Translations under genes and position numbers: made by a program
The notes under the pieces: model-generated
Databases searched by the model: none
What the model was told of the DNA's origin: nothing
What the model saw: only the letters and a program-made list of their open reading frames with translations
Assembly (NCBI RefSeq): GCF_003416895.1
Contig: NZ_QVIO01000010.1
Span: forward strand, 148,510 to 212,509
Direction: 5' to 3'
DNA: 64,000 nt
Source: Duganella sp. BJB476
GTDB lineage: Bacteria; Pseudomonadota; Gammaproteobacteria; Burkholderiales; Burkholderiaceae_D
Shown: positions 52,529-60,474 of the stretch, piece after piece
Layout of the letters: the number at the start of each line of letters is the position of its first letter
Numbering within the stretch: position 1 is the first letter of the stretch

Positions 52529-53644
52529 TCAGCCCAGCAGGCTGTCCGGGTCTACATAGGTATAGCCAAGGCCGTGCGCCACCGCTTCATAGGTGACGTG
52601 ACCGAGACAGACATTCAAACCGTTCTTCAAATGCGGATTGGCTTTCAGCGCTTTCTGCCAGCCCTTGTCGGCCAGCGCCACCGCGTGGCCGATGGTTGCG
52701 TTATTCAATGCGAAGGTCGACGTGCGGGCGACGGCGCCCGGCATGTTGGCCACGCAGTAGTGGATCACGCCGTCGACCACGTAGGTCGGCTTCTCGTGCG
52801 TGGTGGCGTGCGAGGTTTCAAAACATCCGCCCTGGTCGATGGCGACGTCCACCACCACCGCGCCCGGCTTCATGCGCGCGATCATTTCCTTGGTCACCAG
52901 CTTGGGCGCAGCGGCGCCGGGCACCAGCACGCCGCCGATCACCAGGTCCGCGTCGAGCACCGCTTCCTCGATCGAGTGAGCATTCGAATACATGGTCGAG
53001 ATGCGGTTGCCGTAGATCAGATCCAGCTGGCGCAGGCGGTCGATGTTCTTGTCCAAAATCGTCACGCGCGCGCCGATGCCGACCGCCATCTGCAAGGCAT
53101 TGGTGCCGACCACGCCGGCGCCGATGATGGCGATATGGCCCGGCGCCACGCCCGGCACGCCGCCCAGCAACAGGCCCATGCCGCCCTTGGATTTTTCCAG
53201 GTGCGCGGCGCCGGCCTGGATCGACATGCGCCCCGCCACTTCGCTCATCGGCGCCAGCAGCGGCAAGCCGCCGTTGGCGCCGGTGATGGTTTCGTAGGCG
53301 ATGCAGACCGCGCCCGATTCCACCAGCGCCTTGGTTTGTTCCGGGTCCGGCGCCAGGTGCAGATAGGTGTACAGGATCTGCCCCTTGCGCAGCATCGCGC
53401 ATTCTTCCGGCTGCGGTTCCTTTACTTTGACGATCATCTCGGCGCGGGCGAAGATTTCGGCCGCAGCTTCGACGATGGTTGCGCCGGCGCCTTCATACAT
53501 CGCATCGCTCAAACCGATGGCGACGCCGGCGTTTTTCTGCACAAGTACTTGATGGCCACGCAATACGAGTTCCTTCACGCTGGCCGGGGTAAGGCCAACG
53601 CGGGACTCCTGGTTTTTGATCTCTTTTGGGACGCCTACCAGCAT
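52529..53644 (-). CDS. ald: Alanine dehydrogenase
   Basis: 371 residues. N-terminus MLVGVPKEIKNQESRVGLTP carries the substrate-binding Arg. NAD site IAIIGAGVVGTNALQMAVGI and conserved VVDVAIDQGGCFETSHATTH. Converts L-alanine and NAD to pyruvate, ammonia and NADH. It is not part of the textbook pyrimidine route, but next to a pyruvate-dependent transaminase it would regenerate pyruvate. 13 bases after the transaminase gene, same operon. Confidence 0.95.
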   Translation of the reverse strand: MLVGVPKEIKNQESRVGLTPASVKELVLRGHQVLVQKNAGVAIGLSDAMYEGAGATIVEAAAEIFARAEMIVKVKEPQPEECAMLRKGQILYTYLHLAPDPEQTKALVESGAVCIAYETITGANGGLPLLAPMSEVAGRMSIQAGAAHLEKSKGGMGLLLGGVPGVAPGHIAIIGAGVVGTNALQMAVGIGARVTILDKNIDRLRQLDLIYGNRISTMYSNAHSIEEAVLDADLVIGGVLVPGAAAPKLVTKEMIARMKPGAVVVDVAIDQGGCFETSHATTHEKPTYVVDGVIHYCVANMPGAVARTSTFALNNATIGHAVALADKGWQKALKANPHLKNGLNVCLGHVTYEAVAHGLGYTYVDPDSLLG

Positions 53645-53657
53645 GGTGTTCTCCTCG

Positions 53658-54974
53658 TTAGTTTAAGTTTTTAAGTACCGTCGTCAGCTTTCCAAAAAGT
53701 TCGTCAATGTGTTTTTTCTCCAGTACCAACGGCGGCGACAGGGCGATGATGTCGCCCGTCGTACGTATCAAAACGCCGTCAGCAAAGGCCTGCTTGAAGG
53801 CGGCGAATGCCCGCGCGCCCGGCTTGCCGGCGATAGGCGCCAGCTCGATGCCGGCGATCAGGCCGATAGTGCGGATGTCGATCACGTGCGGCAGGCCTTT
53901 GAGCGAATGCACCGCGTCGGCCCAGTATTCGGCCATGCCGGCGGCGTGTTCGAGGATCTTCTGTTCCTTGAACACTTCCAGCGTCGCCAGCGAGGCGGCG
54001 CAGGCGACCGGGTGGCCCGAGTAGGTGTAGCCGTGGAACAGCTCAATGCCGGCCGGCGCTTCCATAAAGGCGTCGTGGATGAATTTTTTGCTGAACACCG
54101 CGCCCATCGGAATCACGCCGTTGGTCAGGCCTTTGGCGGTGGTCATCATGTCCGGCTCGACGTCGAAGTAGTCGGCCGCGAACGGCGTCGTCAAACGGCC
54201 GAAGCCCGTGATGACTTCATCGAAGATCAGCAGGATGCCGTGCTTGGTGCACAGCTCGCGCAAGCGCTTCAGGTAACCCTTAGGCGGTATCAGCACGCCG
54301 GTGGAACCGGCCACCGGTTCGACGATCACGGCGGCGATGGTCGATGCGTCGTGCAGCGCGACGATGCGTTCCAGTTCGTCGGCCAGCTCGGTGCCGTATT
54401 CAGGCTCGCCGCGCGTGTAGGCGTTCTTCTCCAGATTGTGCGTGTGCGGCAGGTGATCGACGCCGGGCAGCATCACGCCGTAAGGCTTGCGGTTGCCGGC
54501 GATGCCGCCCACCGAGATGCCGCCGAAGCCGACGCCGTGGTAGCCGCGTTCGCGGCCGATCAGTCGCGTGCGGCTCGCTTCACCGCGCGCCTTGTGGTAC
54601 GCCAGCGCGATCTTCAGCGCCGTGTCCACCGCTTCAGAACCGGAGTTGGTGTAGAACACGTGGCCGAATTTGTGGTTGGTGTACTCCATCAGCTTTTCGG
54701 CCAGGTCGAAGGCGGCCGGGTGGCCCATCTGGAAGGTCGGCGCGAAATCAAGCTGGCCCACCATCTCGCGCACGGCGGCGACGATCTTCGGCTGCGCGTG
54801 GCCGCAAGGTACGCACCACAGGCCGGCGGTGCCGTCCAGGATGCTGTTGCCGTCGACGTCCTTGTAGTACATGCCTTCCGCCGACACCAGCAGGCGCGGA
54901 TGGGCTTTGAAATCGCGGTTGTTCGTGAAGGGCATCCAGAAGGACGCCATCGATTCAGGTCTGGATTCGTTCAT
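53658..54974 (-). CDS. Beta-alanine (omega-amino acid):pyruvate transaminase
   Basis: 438 residues from ATG at 54974, as AGGAG lies six bases upstream; the ATG at 54980 abuts it. Class-III PLP aminotransferase: HAQPKIVAAVREMVGQLDFA, FDEVITGFGRLTTPFAADY, and the PLP lysine in MMTTAKGLTNGVIPMG. Moves the amino group of beta-alanine or 3-aminoisobutyrate to pyruvate, making malonate semialdehyde and L-alanine. First gene of the pyrimidine operon, divergent from the MocR gene. Pyruvate rather than 2-oxoglutarate as acceptor is inferred from the adjoining alanine dehydrogenase. Confidence 0.92.
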   Translation of the reverse strand: MNESRPESMASFWMPFTNNRDFKAHPRLLVSAEGMYYKDVDGNSILDGTAGLWCVPCGHAQPKIVAAVREMVGQLDFAPTFQMGHPAAFDLAEKLMEYTNHKFGHVFYTNSGSEAVDTALKIALAYHKARGEASRTRLIGRERGYHGVGFGGISVGGIAGNRKPYGVMLPGVDHLPHTHNLEKNAYTRGEPEYGTELADELERIVALHDASTIAAVIVEPVAGSTGVLIPPKGYLKRLRELCTKHGILLIFDEVITGFGRLTTPFAADYFDVEPDMMTTAKGLTNGVIPMGAVFSKKFIHDAFMEAPAGIELFHGYTYSGHPVACAASLATLEVFKEQKILEHAAGMAEYWADAVHSLKGLPHVIDIRTIGLIAGIELAPIAGKPGARAFAAFKQAFADGVLIRTTGDIIALSPPLVLEKKHIDELFGKLTTVLKNLN

Positions 54975-54994
54975 GCTCATCTCCTAGAGTAACA

Positions 54995-55008
54995 GTTTGC
55001 TCGCAAAC
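54995..55008. promoter_or_regulatory. Perfect palindrome in the leader of the pyrimidine operon
   Basis: GTTTGCTCGCAAAC, 6-bp arms with a 2-bp centre, 21-34 bases upstream of the transaminase start codon and just before its ribosome-binding site. It could be an operator overlapping the start of transcription. The loop is too small for a useful RNA hairpin. Confidence 0.5.
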
Positions 55009-55039
55009 GTATGGATTTTTTTGACGAACCGTAAAAAAA

Positions 55040-55055
55040 TTTACCAGTTGGCAAA
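55040..55055. promoter_or_regulatory. RutR-like operator
   Basis: TTTACCAGTTGGCAAA, near-perfect dyad (TTTACCA/TGGCAAA) that matches the E. coli RutR consensus TTGACCANNTGGTCAA at 11 of 14 fixed positions. It lies between the pyrimidine operon and the regulator pair, whose second gene encodes a RutR-like protein. A 5-bp dyad (GTAAA/TTTAC, 55031-55044) overlaps it. Confidence 0.6.
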
Positions 55056-55108
55056 ATGATGATGCAATAATAGACAGCGCAACAACTATGGCACAGATAC
55101 ACAAATAT

Positions 55109-55152
55109 CAAAACTGCCCAACCGTACTGGCAACAAAAACACTACAGTTTTG
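55109..55152. promoter_or_regulatory. Inverted repeat upstream of the MocR gene
   Basis: CAAAACTG (55109-55116) and CAGTTTTG (55145-55152) form an exact 8-bp dyad with 28 bases between, ending 25 bases before the regulator start. The spacing would suit a dimeric regulator that bridges two half sites, as described for MocR/PdxR-type proteins. Function inferred. Confidence 0.4.
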
Positions 55153-55177
55153 CTTTACGCTTTAAGTGGAGTCAAGG

Positions 55178-56653
55178 ATGGAGCTAGCGAATCCTGCGAT
55201 CGATCAAGCCGACTGCCCGCCCGGAACGGTGGGCTGGCCCGTGCTCGCCATAGAGCGCAGCAAGAAGGGCAGCCTGGTCGACCAGATCGTCTCGGCCATC
55301 AGCGCGATGGTGGGCCGTCGGGAGTTGCGCATAGGAACGAAAATGCCGTCTGTGCGGCAATTTGCGAAGTGTAATGGCATCAGTACCTTTACAGTTGTCG
55401 AATCCTATGACCGCCTGGTGACATTGGGGTTGTTGTCATCGCGCCGCGGTTCCGGCTATTTTGTGGCCCGCCAGGACGTTCCCGCAACGCTGTTGCCGTC
55501 GACCTTGCAAGCCACGCCGACCGCCATCGATGCCCTCACCCCCGACCTGTATTCTGGCACTTCGGACGCGCTGGCCGTGGGCGCCGGCTGGCTGCCGCCC
55601 GAGTGGTATGGCGAGGACACCATCCTCGACGCCGTGCGCCATGCGATGCGCATACCCGCCAACCGGCTGCGCGGCTACGGCCATCCGCTGGGCTTCCCGT
55701 CGCTGCGCCAACAGCTGTCGTCCACCTTGAGTGACGAGCTGTTCCCGGTCGAACCGGAACAGGTGCTGCTGACTCACGGCGCCACCCACGCCTTCGACCT
55801 GATCCTGCGCACGCTGACCAAGCCGGGCGACACGGTGTTCGTCGAAGATCCCGGCTACAGCAACCTGCTGTCGCTGATACGCCACCACGGCTGCGTACCA
55901 GTCGGCATTCCGCGCGGCGAGCATGGCCTCGATTTCGACACGCTGGCGAAGCAGGCCGCGCAGACCCAACCCAAGCTCATGTTCGTCAACACGGTGCTGC
56001 AAAACCCCTTGGGCACCTCGCTCAGCGTGGCACAGGCGCACCGCCTGCTGGGTCTCGCCGAGCAGTTCGATTTCTGGCTGGTGGAGGACGACATCTACCG
56101 CGAGCTGGCGCCACGCGGCGAAGCCTCGCTGGCGGCGATGGACGGCTTGCGGCGCGTGATCCGCGTCGGCAGCTTCTCCAAGACCTTGTCGCCGGTGCTG
56201 CGCGTCGGTTCGATCTGCGCCTCGGCCTCGCTGATCCCCGAGCTGCTGCGGGTGAAGATGCTGGCCGGCCTGACCACCTCCGAGATCAACGAGCGCGCCG
56301 TGTACCACGCCATCACCGCGCGGCCCTACAAGCGCATGGTGGACAAGCTGGCCGCCCAGCTGGAGGCCGGCCGCGAACGCGCCATCGACAGCCTGCGCAG
56401 CGTCGGCATGGAGCCACTGGCCAGGCCGCGCGGCGGCATGTTCGTCAGCGCCGGCTGGAGCGACGCGCCCAGCGCCGACTGGAACGGCAAGATCATCGCC
56501 GACCTGGCGCTCAAGTCCGGCATCCTGCTGTCGCCGTGCGATTTCTTCATGCTGCGCGCGCCGGAATCGATCTGGTTCCGCTTCAACGTAGCCTACACCG
56601 ACCACCCTCAACTCCTGACCTTCCTGAGACTCACATGCCGACAGCAAAACTGA
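55178..56653 (+). CDS. MocR-type regulator (GntR wHTH + aminotransferase fold)
   Basis: 491 residues from ATG at 55178, with GGAG six bases upstream; the GTG at 55166 contains that site. Residues 22-90 are a GntR winged helix (SLVDQIVSAISAMVGRRELR, VVESYDRLVTLGLLSSRRGS). Residues 130-491 are a fold-type-I aminotransferase domain with the PLP lysine in VGSFSKTLSPVLRVGS. MocR proteins sense PLP or its amino-acid adducts, which fits control of the divergent transaminase operon. The following TetR gene overlaps its 3' end. Confidence 0.92.
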   Translation: MELANPAIDQADCPPGTVGWPVLAIERSKKGSLVDQIVSAISAMVGRRELRIGTKMPSVRQFAKCNGISTFTVVESYDRLVTLGLLSSRRGSGYFVARQDVPATLLPSTLQATPTAIDALTPDLYSGTSDALAVGAGWLPPEWYGEDTILDAVRHAMRIPANRLRGYGHPLGFPSLRQQLSSTLSDELFPVEPEQVLLTHGATHAFDLILRTLTKPGDTVFVEDPGYSNLLSLIRHHGCVPVGIPRGEHGLDFDTLAKQAAQTQPKLMFVNTVLQNPLGTSLSVAQAHRLLGLAEQFDFWLVEDDIYRELAPRGEASLAAMDGLRRVIRVGSFSKTLSPVLRVGSICASASLIPELLRVKMLAGLTTSEINERAVYHAITARPYKRMVDKLAAQLEAGRERAIDSLRSVGMEPLARPRGGMFVSAGWSDAPSADWNGKIIADLALKSGILLSPCDFFMLRAPESIWFRFNVAYTDHPQLLTFLRLTCRQQN

Positions 56654-57315
56654 ATGCCGAGCCAGCGCCGAAGATCAAACGGCGCGTTCTCAATCGCGAC
56701 AAACTGGAAGCCGACATCGCCGCCGAGGCGGTGCGGGTGTTCGCCGAATGCGGCTACGAAGGCACCTCGATCGCCACCGTGGCGGAGAACGCCGGCCTGT
56801 CGAAGCAGAACCTGATGTACTACTTCCCCACCAAGCAGGCGCTGTACCAGCGCGTGCTGGACGAGGTATTGGACGAGTGGCTGGAGCGGATGGAAAACCT
56901 GGCCGCCGGCGACCAGGATCCGCGCGACGTGTTGCGCACCTACGTGCAGGCCAAGCTGAAATTCTCGCGCGAGCAGCCTTGGGCCTCGCGCGTGTATGCG
57001 ATGGAGGTGATCAGCGGCGCGCAGATGTACGGCGCGCAGATCCAGAACCGCGTGGTGCCGCTGGTGCGCAAGGATATCGAGGTGTTCGAGAAGTGGATCA
57101 GCGAGGGGAAGATTGCGCCGATCAACGCGACGCACCTGCTGTTCGCCATCTGGGCGATGACGCAGTCCTATGCGGACTTTTCGGCGCAGATGGCGCTGGT
57201 GTTGAACCGCAAGCAGCTCACCAGGAAGGACTTCGACGATGCCGAGAAGGTCATCGTCGATATGGTGCTGTCGGCGATCAGCGTGCCGCAGCCTGCTTGC
57301 GACGGCGCGCCATAA
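56635..57315 (+). CDS. RutR-like TetR-family regulator
   Basis: 226 residues from ATG at 56635 (MPTAKLNAEPAPKIKRRVLN); upstream in-frame codons lie inside the MocR gene. HTH GTSIATVAENAGLSKQNLMY is followed by YYFPTKQALYQRVLD. The YcdC/RutR-type C-terminal domain includes LLFAIWAMTQSYADFSAQM, very like RutR. E. coli RutR binds uracil and releases DNA. Overlaps the MocR gene by 19 bases, so the two regulators are co-expressed. The RutR-like operator at 55040 is the natural target. Confidence 0.9.
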   Translation: MPTAKLNAEPAPKIKRRVLNRDKLEADIAAEAVRVFAECGYEGTSIATVAENAGLSKQNLMYYFPTKQALYQRVLDEVLDEWLERMENLAAGDQDPRDVLRTYVQAKLKFSREQPWASRVYAMEVISGAQMYGAQIQNRVVPLVRKDIEVFEKWISEGKIAPINATHLLFAIWAMTQSYADFSAQMALVLNRKQLTRKDFDDAEKVIVDMVLSAISVPQPACDGAP

Positions 57316-58207
57316 AGCCCACCAGGCCCAGGCCGGCCAGCAGCATGGCATAGGTTTCCGGTTCCGGCACGGGAGTGACGTAGCCCGCCACGTTGATCGG
57401 ATTGAAGAAGTGGTTGGCGTTGATCTGCACCGACGAGCTCCACGAATCGACGATCACATTGCCGTTGATGACACCACTGCCGCCGGTGACGCTGGCCAAC
57501 GGCGCCAGGATGTTGGCGGTCAGGCCGGTGTGGACGCCGAGGTCGGTCGCCTGGTAGAAGTTGAACAATACGTTGTAGTTCTCGAAGCCCTGGTAGCCGC
57601 CGTTGAAGCTGCCCTTGTCGCCGCTGACGTTCAGGATCAGCGTGGAGCCGGCGGTCAGGTTGCTGAAGTTGAAGTAGGTGACTTTCGACAGCGTCTTGGC
57701 GTCGATGTCGATCACTTCCACGCCCTTCTTGCTGCCGGCGATGTTCAGGCCGCCCCACTGCTCGGTGGCGGTGCCGGTGGTGGACAGCTTCGACAGCGAA
57801 GTCGAGGTGGTTTTCAACTGGCCGGCCAGCGCAGTCATGTTGACGGGCGCGGCGCCGGTCTTGATCTTCGAGTACACATCGACGCTCTGGGTCAGGCTGG
57901 CTTTGCCGCCGACAAAGGTGTCGCCGTTCTTGATCGAGCCGCTGGTGAATTTGAGGTCGCGGCCGGCGATCAGCGAATAGCTGCCGAAAGCGTCGACATT
58001 GTTGGCGTTGACGGAGTAATTGGCCAGCTGGACATCGCGACCGGCCATGATGGCGCCTTCGACGTCGGCGCTGGGGGCCTTGAAATCGGTGAAGGAGAAT
58101 ACATTGGCGCCATGCAGCCCCAGATCCAGCACGGCAGCCTGCGCGCTACCCAGGGTAGCCATTGCAAGAACGACAGCGGAAACAGCGGTTTTCGTGACAG
58201 CGACCAT
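57278..58207 (-). CDS. Choice-of-anchor A, PEP-CTERM surface protein
   Basis: 309 residues with a signal peptide (MVAVTKTAVSAVVLAMATLG, cut near AQA-AVL). Choice-of-anchor A domain (FSFTDFKAPSADVEGAIMAG, ANYSVNANNVDAFGSYSLIA, TLILNVSGDKGSFNGGYQG, LFNFYQATDLGVHTGLTANI, then the LAP beta turn). The tail VPEPETYAMLLAGLGLVG with ARRRK is the sorting signal. Its 3' end overlaps the convergent TetR gene by 38 bases. Probably shares a transcript with the paralogous gene 66 bases upstream. Confidence 0.88.
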   Translation of the reverse strand: MVAVTKTAVSAVVLAMATLGSAQAAVLDLGLHGANVFSFTDFKAPSADVEGAIMAGRDVQLANYSVNANNVDAFGSYSLIAGRDLKFTSGSIKNGDTFVGGKASLTQSVDVYSKIKTGAAPVNMTALAGQLKTTSTSLSKLSTTGTATEQWGGLNIAGSKKGVEVIDIDAKTLSKVTYFNFSNLTAGSTLILNVSGDKGSFNGGYQGFENYNVLFNFYQATDLGVHTGLTANILAPLASVTGGSGVINGNVIVDSWSSSVQINANHFFNPINVAGYVTPVPEPETYAMLLAGLGLVGFMARRRKQAAAR

Positions 58208-58273
58208 GAATAGTTCCTTGATAGCAAATTAAATTACTTCAAGTATATCACGTTTCGTTGCCACAAAGCACTT

Positions 58274-59359
58274 TCAACCTTGCTGTTTGCGGCGGCGCAG
58301 CACAAGCCCCATCAAGCCCAGGCCGGCCAACAACATGGCATAGGTTTCCGGTTCCGGCACCGGCGTGGTCGGCACCGAACCGGTGAAACTCTGGAGGTGG
58401 ATCTCGCCGAACTGATTCAGCGTCTTGGCGAACACCCCGCCTTCGACATTGGCGCCGCCGACGTTGCTGAAGCTGCCATCGGCCACCAGCACCTGGCCGC
58501 CAAAGGTGCGGCCGACGGTGACGCTGGTGTCATGGCCGGCGAAGTTCCAGATCAGCTTGCTGCCCAGGGCCTGCGCCTGGTTGAAATTGGCGTTCAGGCT
58601 CAGGTTGCTGTCGTCGGTGTTGAAGATCACCGTGGTGGCGCCGCCCAGGTTGAACGAAATGTCCGTCACCTTGCTCGAGAAGATCTTGCTGTCCTCATGG
58701 GTCAGGTCGAACACCAGCACGCCATTGACGGCGGTGCCGCTCAGCAGCACGTTGCTGTCGTTGTTGCTGTATGCGACCGAGGTGCCGGCCGTCGCGTGCA
58801 GCGCCGACAGTTGGCTCGACAGCCCGCTCATCAGCGCGCCGAAATTGGTCGAGGTCGAAGCCACCAGCGTGCTGTTCATCAGGCTGGTCGGCGCGTTGAG
58901 CACGTTGTTGTTATTGGTGTTGACGTAGCTGGTTGCATGGCCGGCGCCGTTGAAGTTGACGCTGCTGGCGCTGCCGCTGACCCAGGCCGCGCCATTGAAG
59001 CTGGAACCGGCGGCCGAGCCGCCCACATACGACGCGCCGGAATTGACGTTGATGCCGTTGGCGTCGCCGCCGGTGACCAGGCCCAGCGCGTTCACATGCA
59101 CGTTGCCGCTGAGGGTGCCGCCCACGGTCAGGCCGGCATAGGCCGAGGCCGGCGTATCGCCGGCGTGCTGCACGTAATCGCCGCCATGGGCGTCCAGGCC
59201 CACATAGGCGCGGCCGTCCACATGCGAGGTCGAGGTCAGGTTGCCACTGACGACAACGTTGAACTGTTGCAGCATCTGGGTGGCGGTCAGCGGAGCTGCG
59301 CAGGCCGTTCCAGACAATAGGGTTGCGGCGGCAATGGCGATGCAGGTGCGAGCGATCAT
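58274..59359 (-). CDS. Choice-of-anchor A, PEP-CTERM surface protein (paralogue)
   Basis: 361 residues, signal peptide cut near CAA-APL. Choice-of-anchor A domain (LQQFNVVVSGNLTSTSHVDG, RAYVGLDAHGGDYVQHAG, GVLVFDLTHEDSKIFSSKVT, KLIWNFAGHDTSVTVGRTFG, GQVLVADGSF). The tail VPEPETYAMLLAGLGLMG with RRRK is nearly the same as in the next gene. Serine, asparagine and glycine rich, as in adhesive surface proteins. A tandem duplicate with the 57.3 kb gene, though the bodies have diverged. Confidence 0.88.
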   Translation of the reverse strand: MIARTCIAIAAATLLSGTACAAPLTATQMLQQFNVVVSGNLTSTSHVDGRAYVGLDAHGGDYVQHAGDTPASAYAGLTVGGTLSGNVHVNALGLVTGGDANGINVNSGASYVGGSAAGSSFNGAAWVSGSASSVNFNGAGHATSYVNTNNNNVLNAPTSLMNSTLVASTSTNFGALMSGLSSQLSALHATAGTSVAYSNNDSNVLLSGTAVNGVLVFDLTHEDSKIFSSKVTDISFNLGGATTVIFNTDDSNLSLNANFNQAQALGSKLIWNFAGHDTSVTVGRTFGGQVLVADGSFSNVGGANVEGGVFAKTLNQFGEIHLQSFTGSVPTTPVPEPETYAMLLAGLGLMGLVLRRRKQQG

Positions 59360-59505
59360 GGAGCGGTCCTTGGAGGGGATATTAGAAGATTAATATATAT
59401 TGTTTTTAGAATATCATTATTTCCTGTTGTCAGTGTTATGAAAATCACCAACGGCCGTATGAAATCAGCTAAGCTGACAGGCCGTCTATCAGCAGAAGAA
59501 CCAGC

Positions 59506-60078
59506 ATGTCCAGCTTTGAACCCTTCCAGTTGCAAACCGCCCGCCTGACCCTGCGCTTCGTTGACATCGGCGATGCCGACGCCATGTTCCGCCTGTTCTC
59601 CGATCCCGTCGCGCTGCGCTACTGGAGCAGCGGCCCGTGGCTGCACGCCGCCCAGGCCGTCGACAACATCGAGCAAACCCTCAAGGCCTACCAGGACGGC
59701 AGCGCGCTGCGCCTGGCGATGGTGCTGCCGGACGGCGAGCTGATCGGCACCGTCACGCTGTACGCCTTCGACCGCCGCAACCATCGCTGCGACATCGGCT
59801 ACATGCTGGCGCAGCCGCACTGGGGCAAGCGCTACATGCAGGAAGCCTTGGCCGCGCTGATCGCCTATGGCTTCGGCCCGCTGGAACTGCACCGCATCGA
59901 AGCCGATATCCATCCCGACAACATTGCCTCGGGCCGCATCCTGGAAGGCCTGCACTTCCAGCGCGAAGGCTTGCTGCGCGAGCGCTGGTTCGTCAGCGGC
60001 GAGATCTCGGACAGCGTGATCTACGGCCTGCTGCGCAGCGACTGGGATCGTGCAACGGTCATTACACAGCAGCACTGA
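59506..60078 (+). CDS. GNAT-family N-acetyltransferase (RimJ/RimL type)
   Basis: 190 residues. GNAT domain with FQLQTARLTLRFVDIGDADA, DIGYMLAQPHWGKRYMQEAL (acetyl-CoA loop), and ELHRIEADIHPDNIASGRIL, typical of RimJ/RimL and spermidine-type enzymes. It acetylates an amino group; substrate not predictable. Separate from its neighbours. Confidence 0.92.
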   Translation: MSSFEPFQLQTARLTLRFVDIGDADAMFRLFSDPVALRYWSSGPWLHAAQAVDNIEQTLKAYQDGSALRLAMVLPDGELIGTVTLYAFDRRNHRCDIGYMLAQPHWGKRYMQEALAALIAYGFGPLELHRIEADIHPDNIASGRILEGLHFQREGLLRERWFVSGEISDSVIYGLLRSDWDRATVITQQH

Positions 60079-60207
60079 TTTGGCCGCCGCTTATCCTCTG
60101 GAATAACCGGCCATCCCGCTCAAACCGCAGTTGATCGGAATCCGCAACAGCGCGCCTGAGGGCTTTGCTACAGTGATTCCATCGCAACGATTTTGATGGA
60201 GTTCCAA

Positions 60208-60474
60208 ATGAGTAAATTGAACAGCCAGGCCGTGATGGATTTGATGGAAGAAATCTTCCGCGCCTTCGCGCAGACCGTGCGCTACGGCGTGCGGCTGGTG
60301 CAGCGCATGTCGCCGCCCGCGCTGCTGGGCACCGCGCTGATCCTGGCCTTCATCCTGACCATCCTGCCGCTGGCGATGGTGCTGTTCGCCTTCTTCCTGG
60401 TGCTGAAGATCGCCGTCGGCGCCTGCGTGGTCGGCGGCCGCCGCCAGCGCCGTCGCCAGGAGCACGAACAATGA
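60208..60474 (+). CDS. Small membrane protein of a LytSR-type operon
   Basis: 88 residues from ATG at 60208 (MSKLNSQAVMDLMEEIFRAF), with TGGAG upstream. An amphipathic N-terminus is followed by one long hydrophobic segment that could be two helices (ALLGTALILAFILTILPLAM, VLFAFFLVLKIAVGACVVGG) and the basic tail RRQRRRQEHEQ. Not a family I know. It overlaps the kinase gene by four bases (ATGA), so it is probably a partner of the kinase. Confidence 0.7.
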   Translation: MSKLNSQAVMDLMEEIFRAFAQTVRYGVRLVQRMSPPALLGTALILAFILTILPLAMVLFAFFLVLKIAVGACVVGGRRQRRRQEHEQ

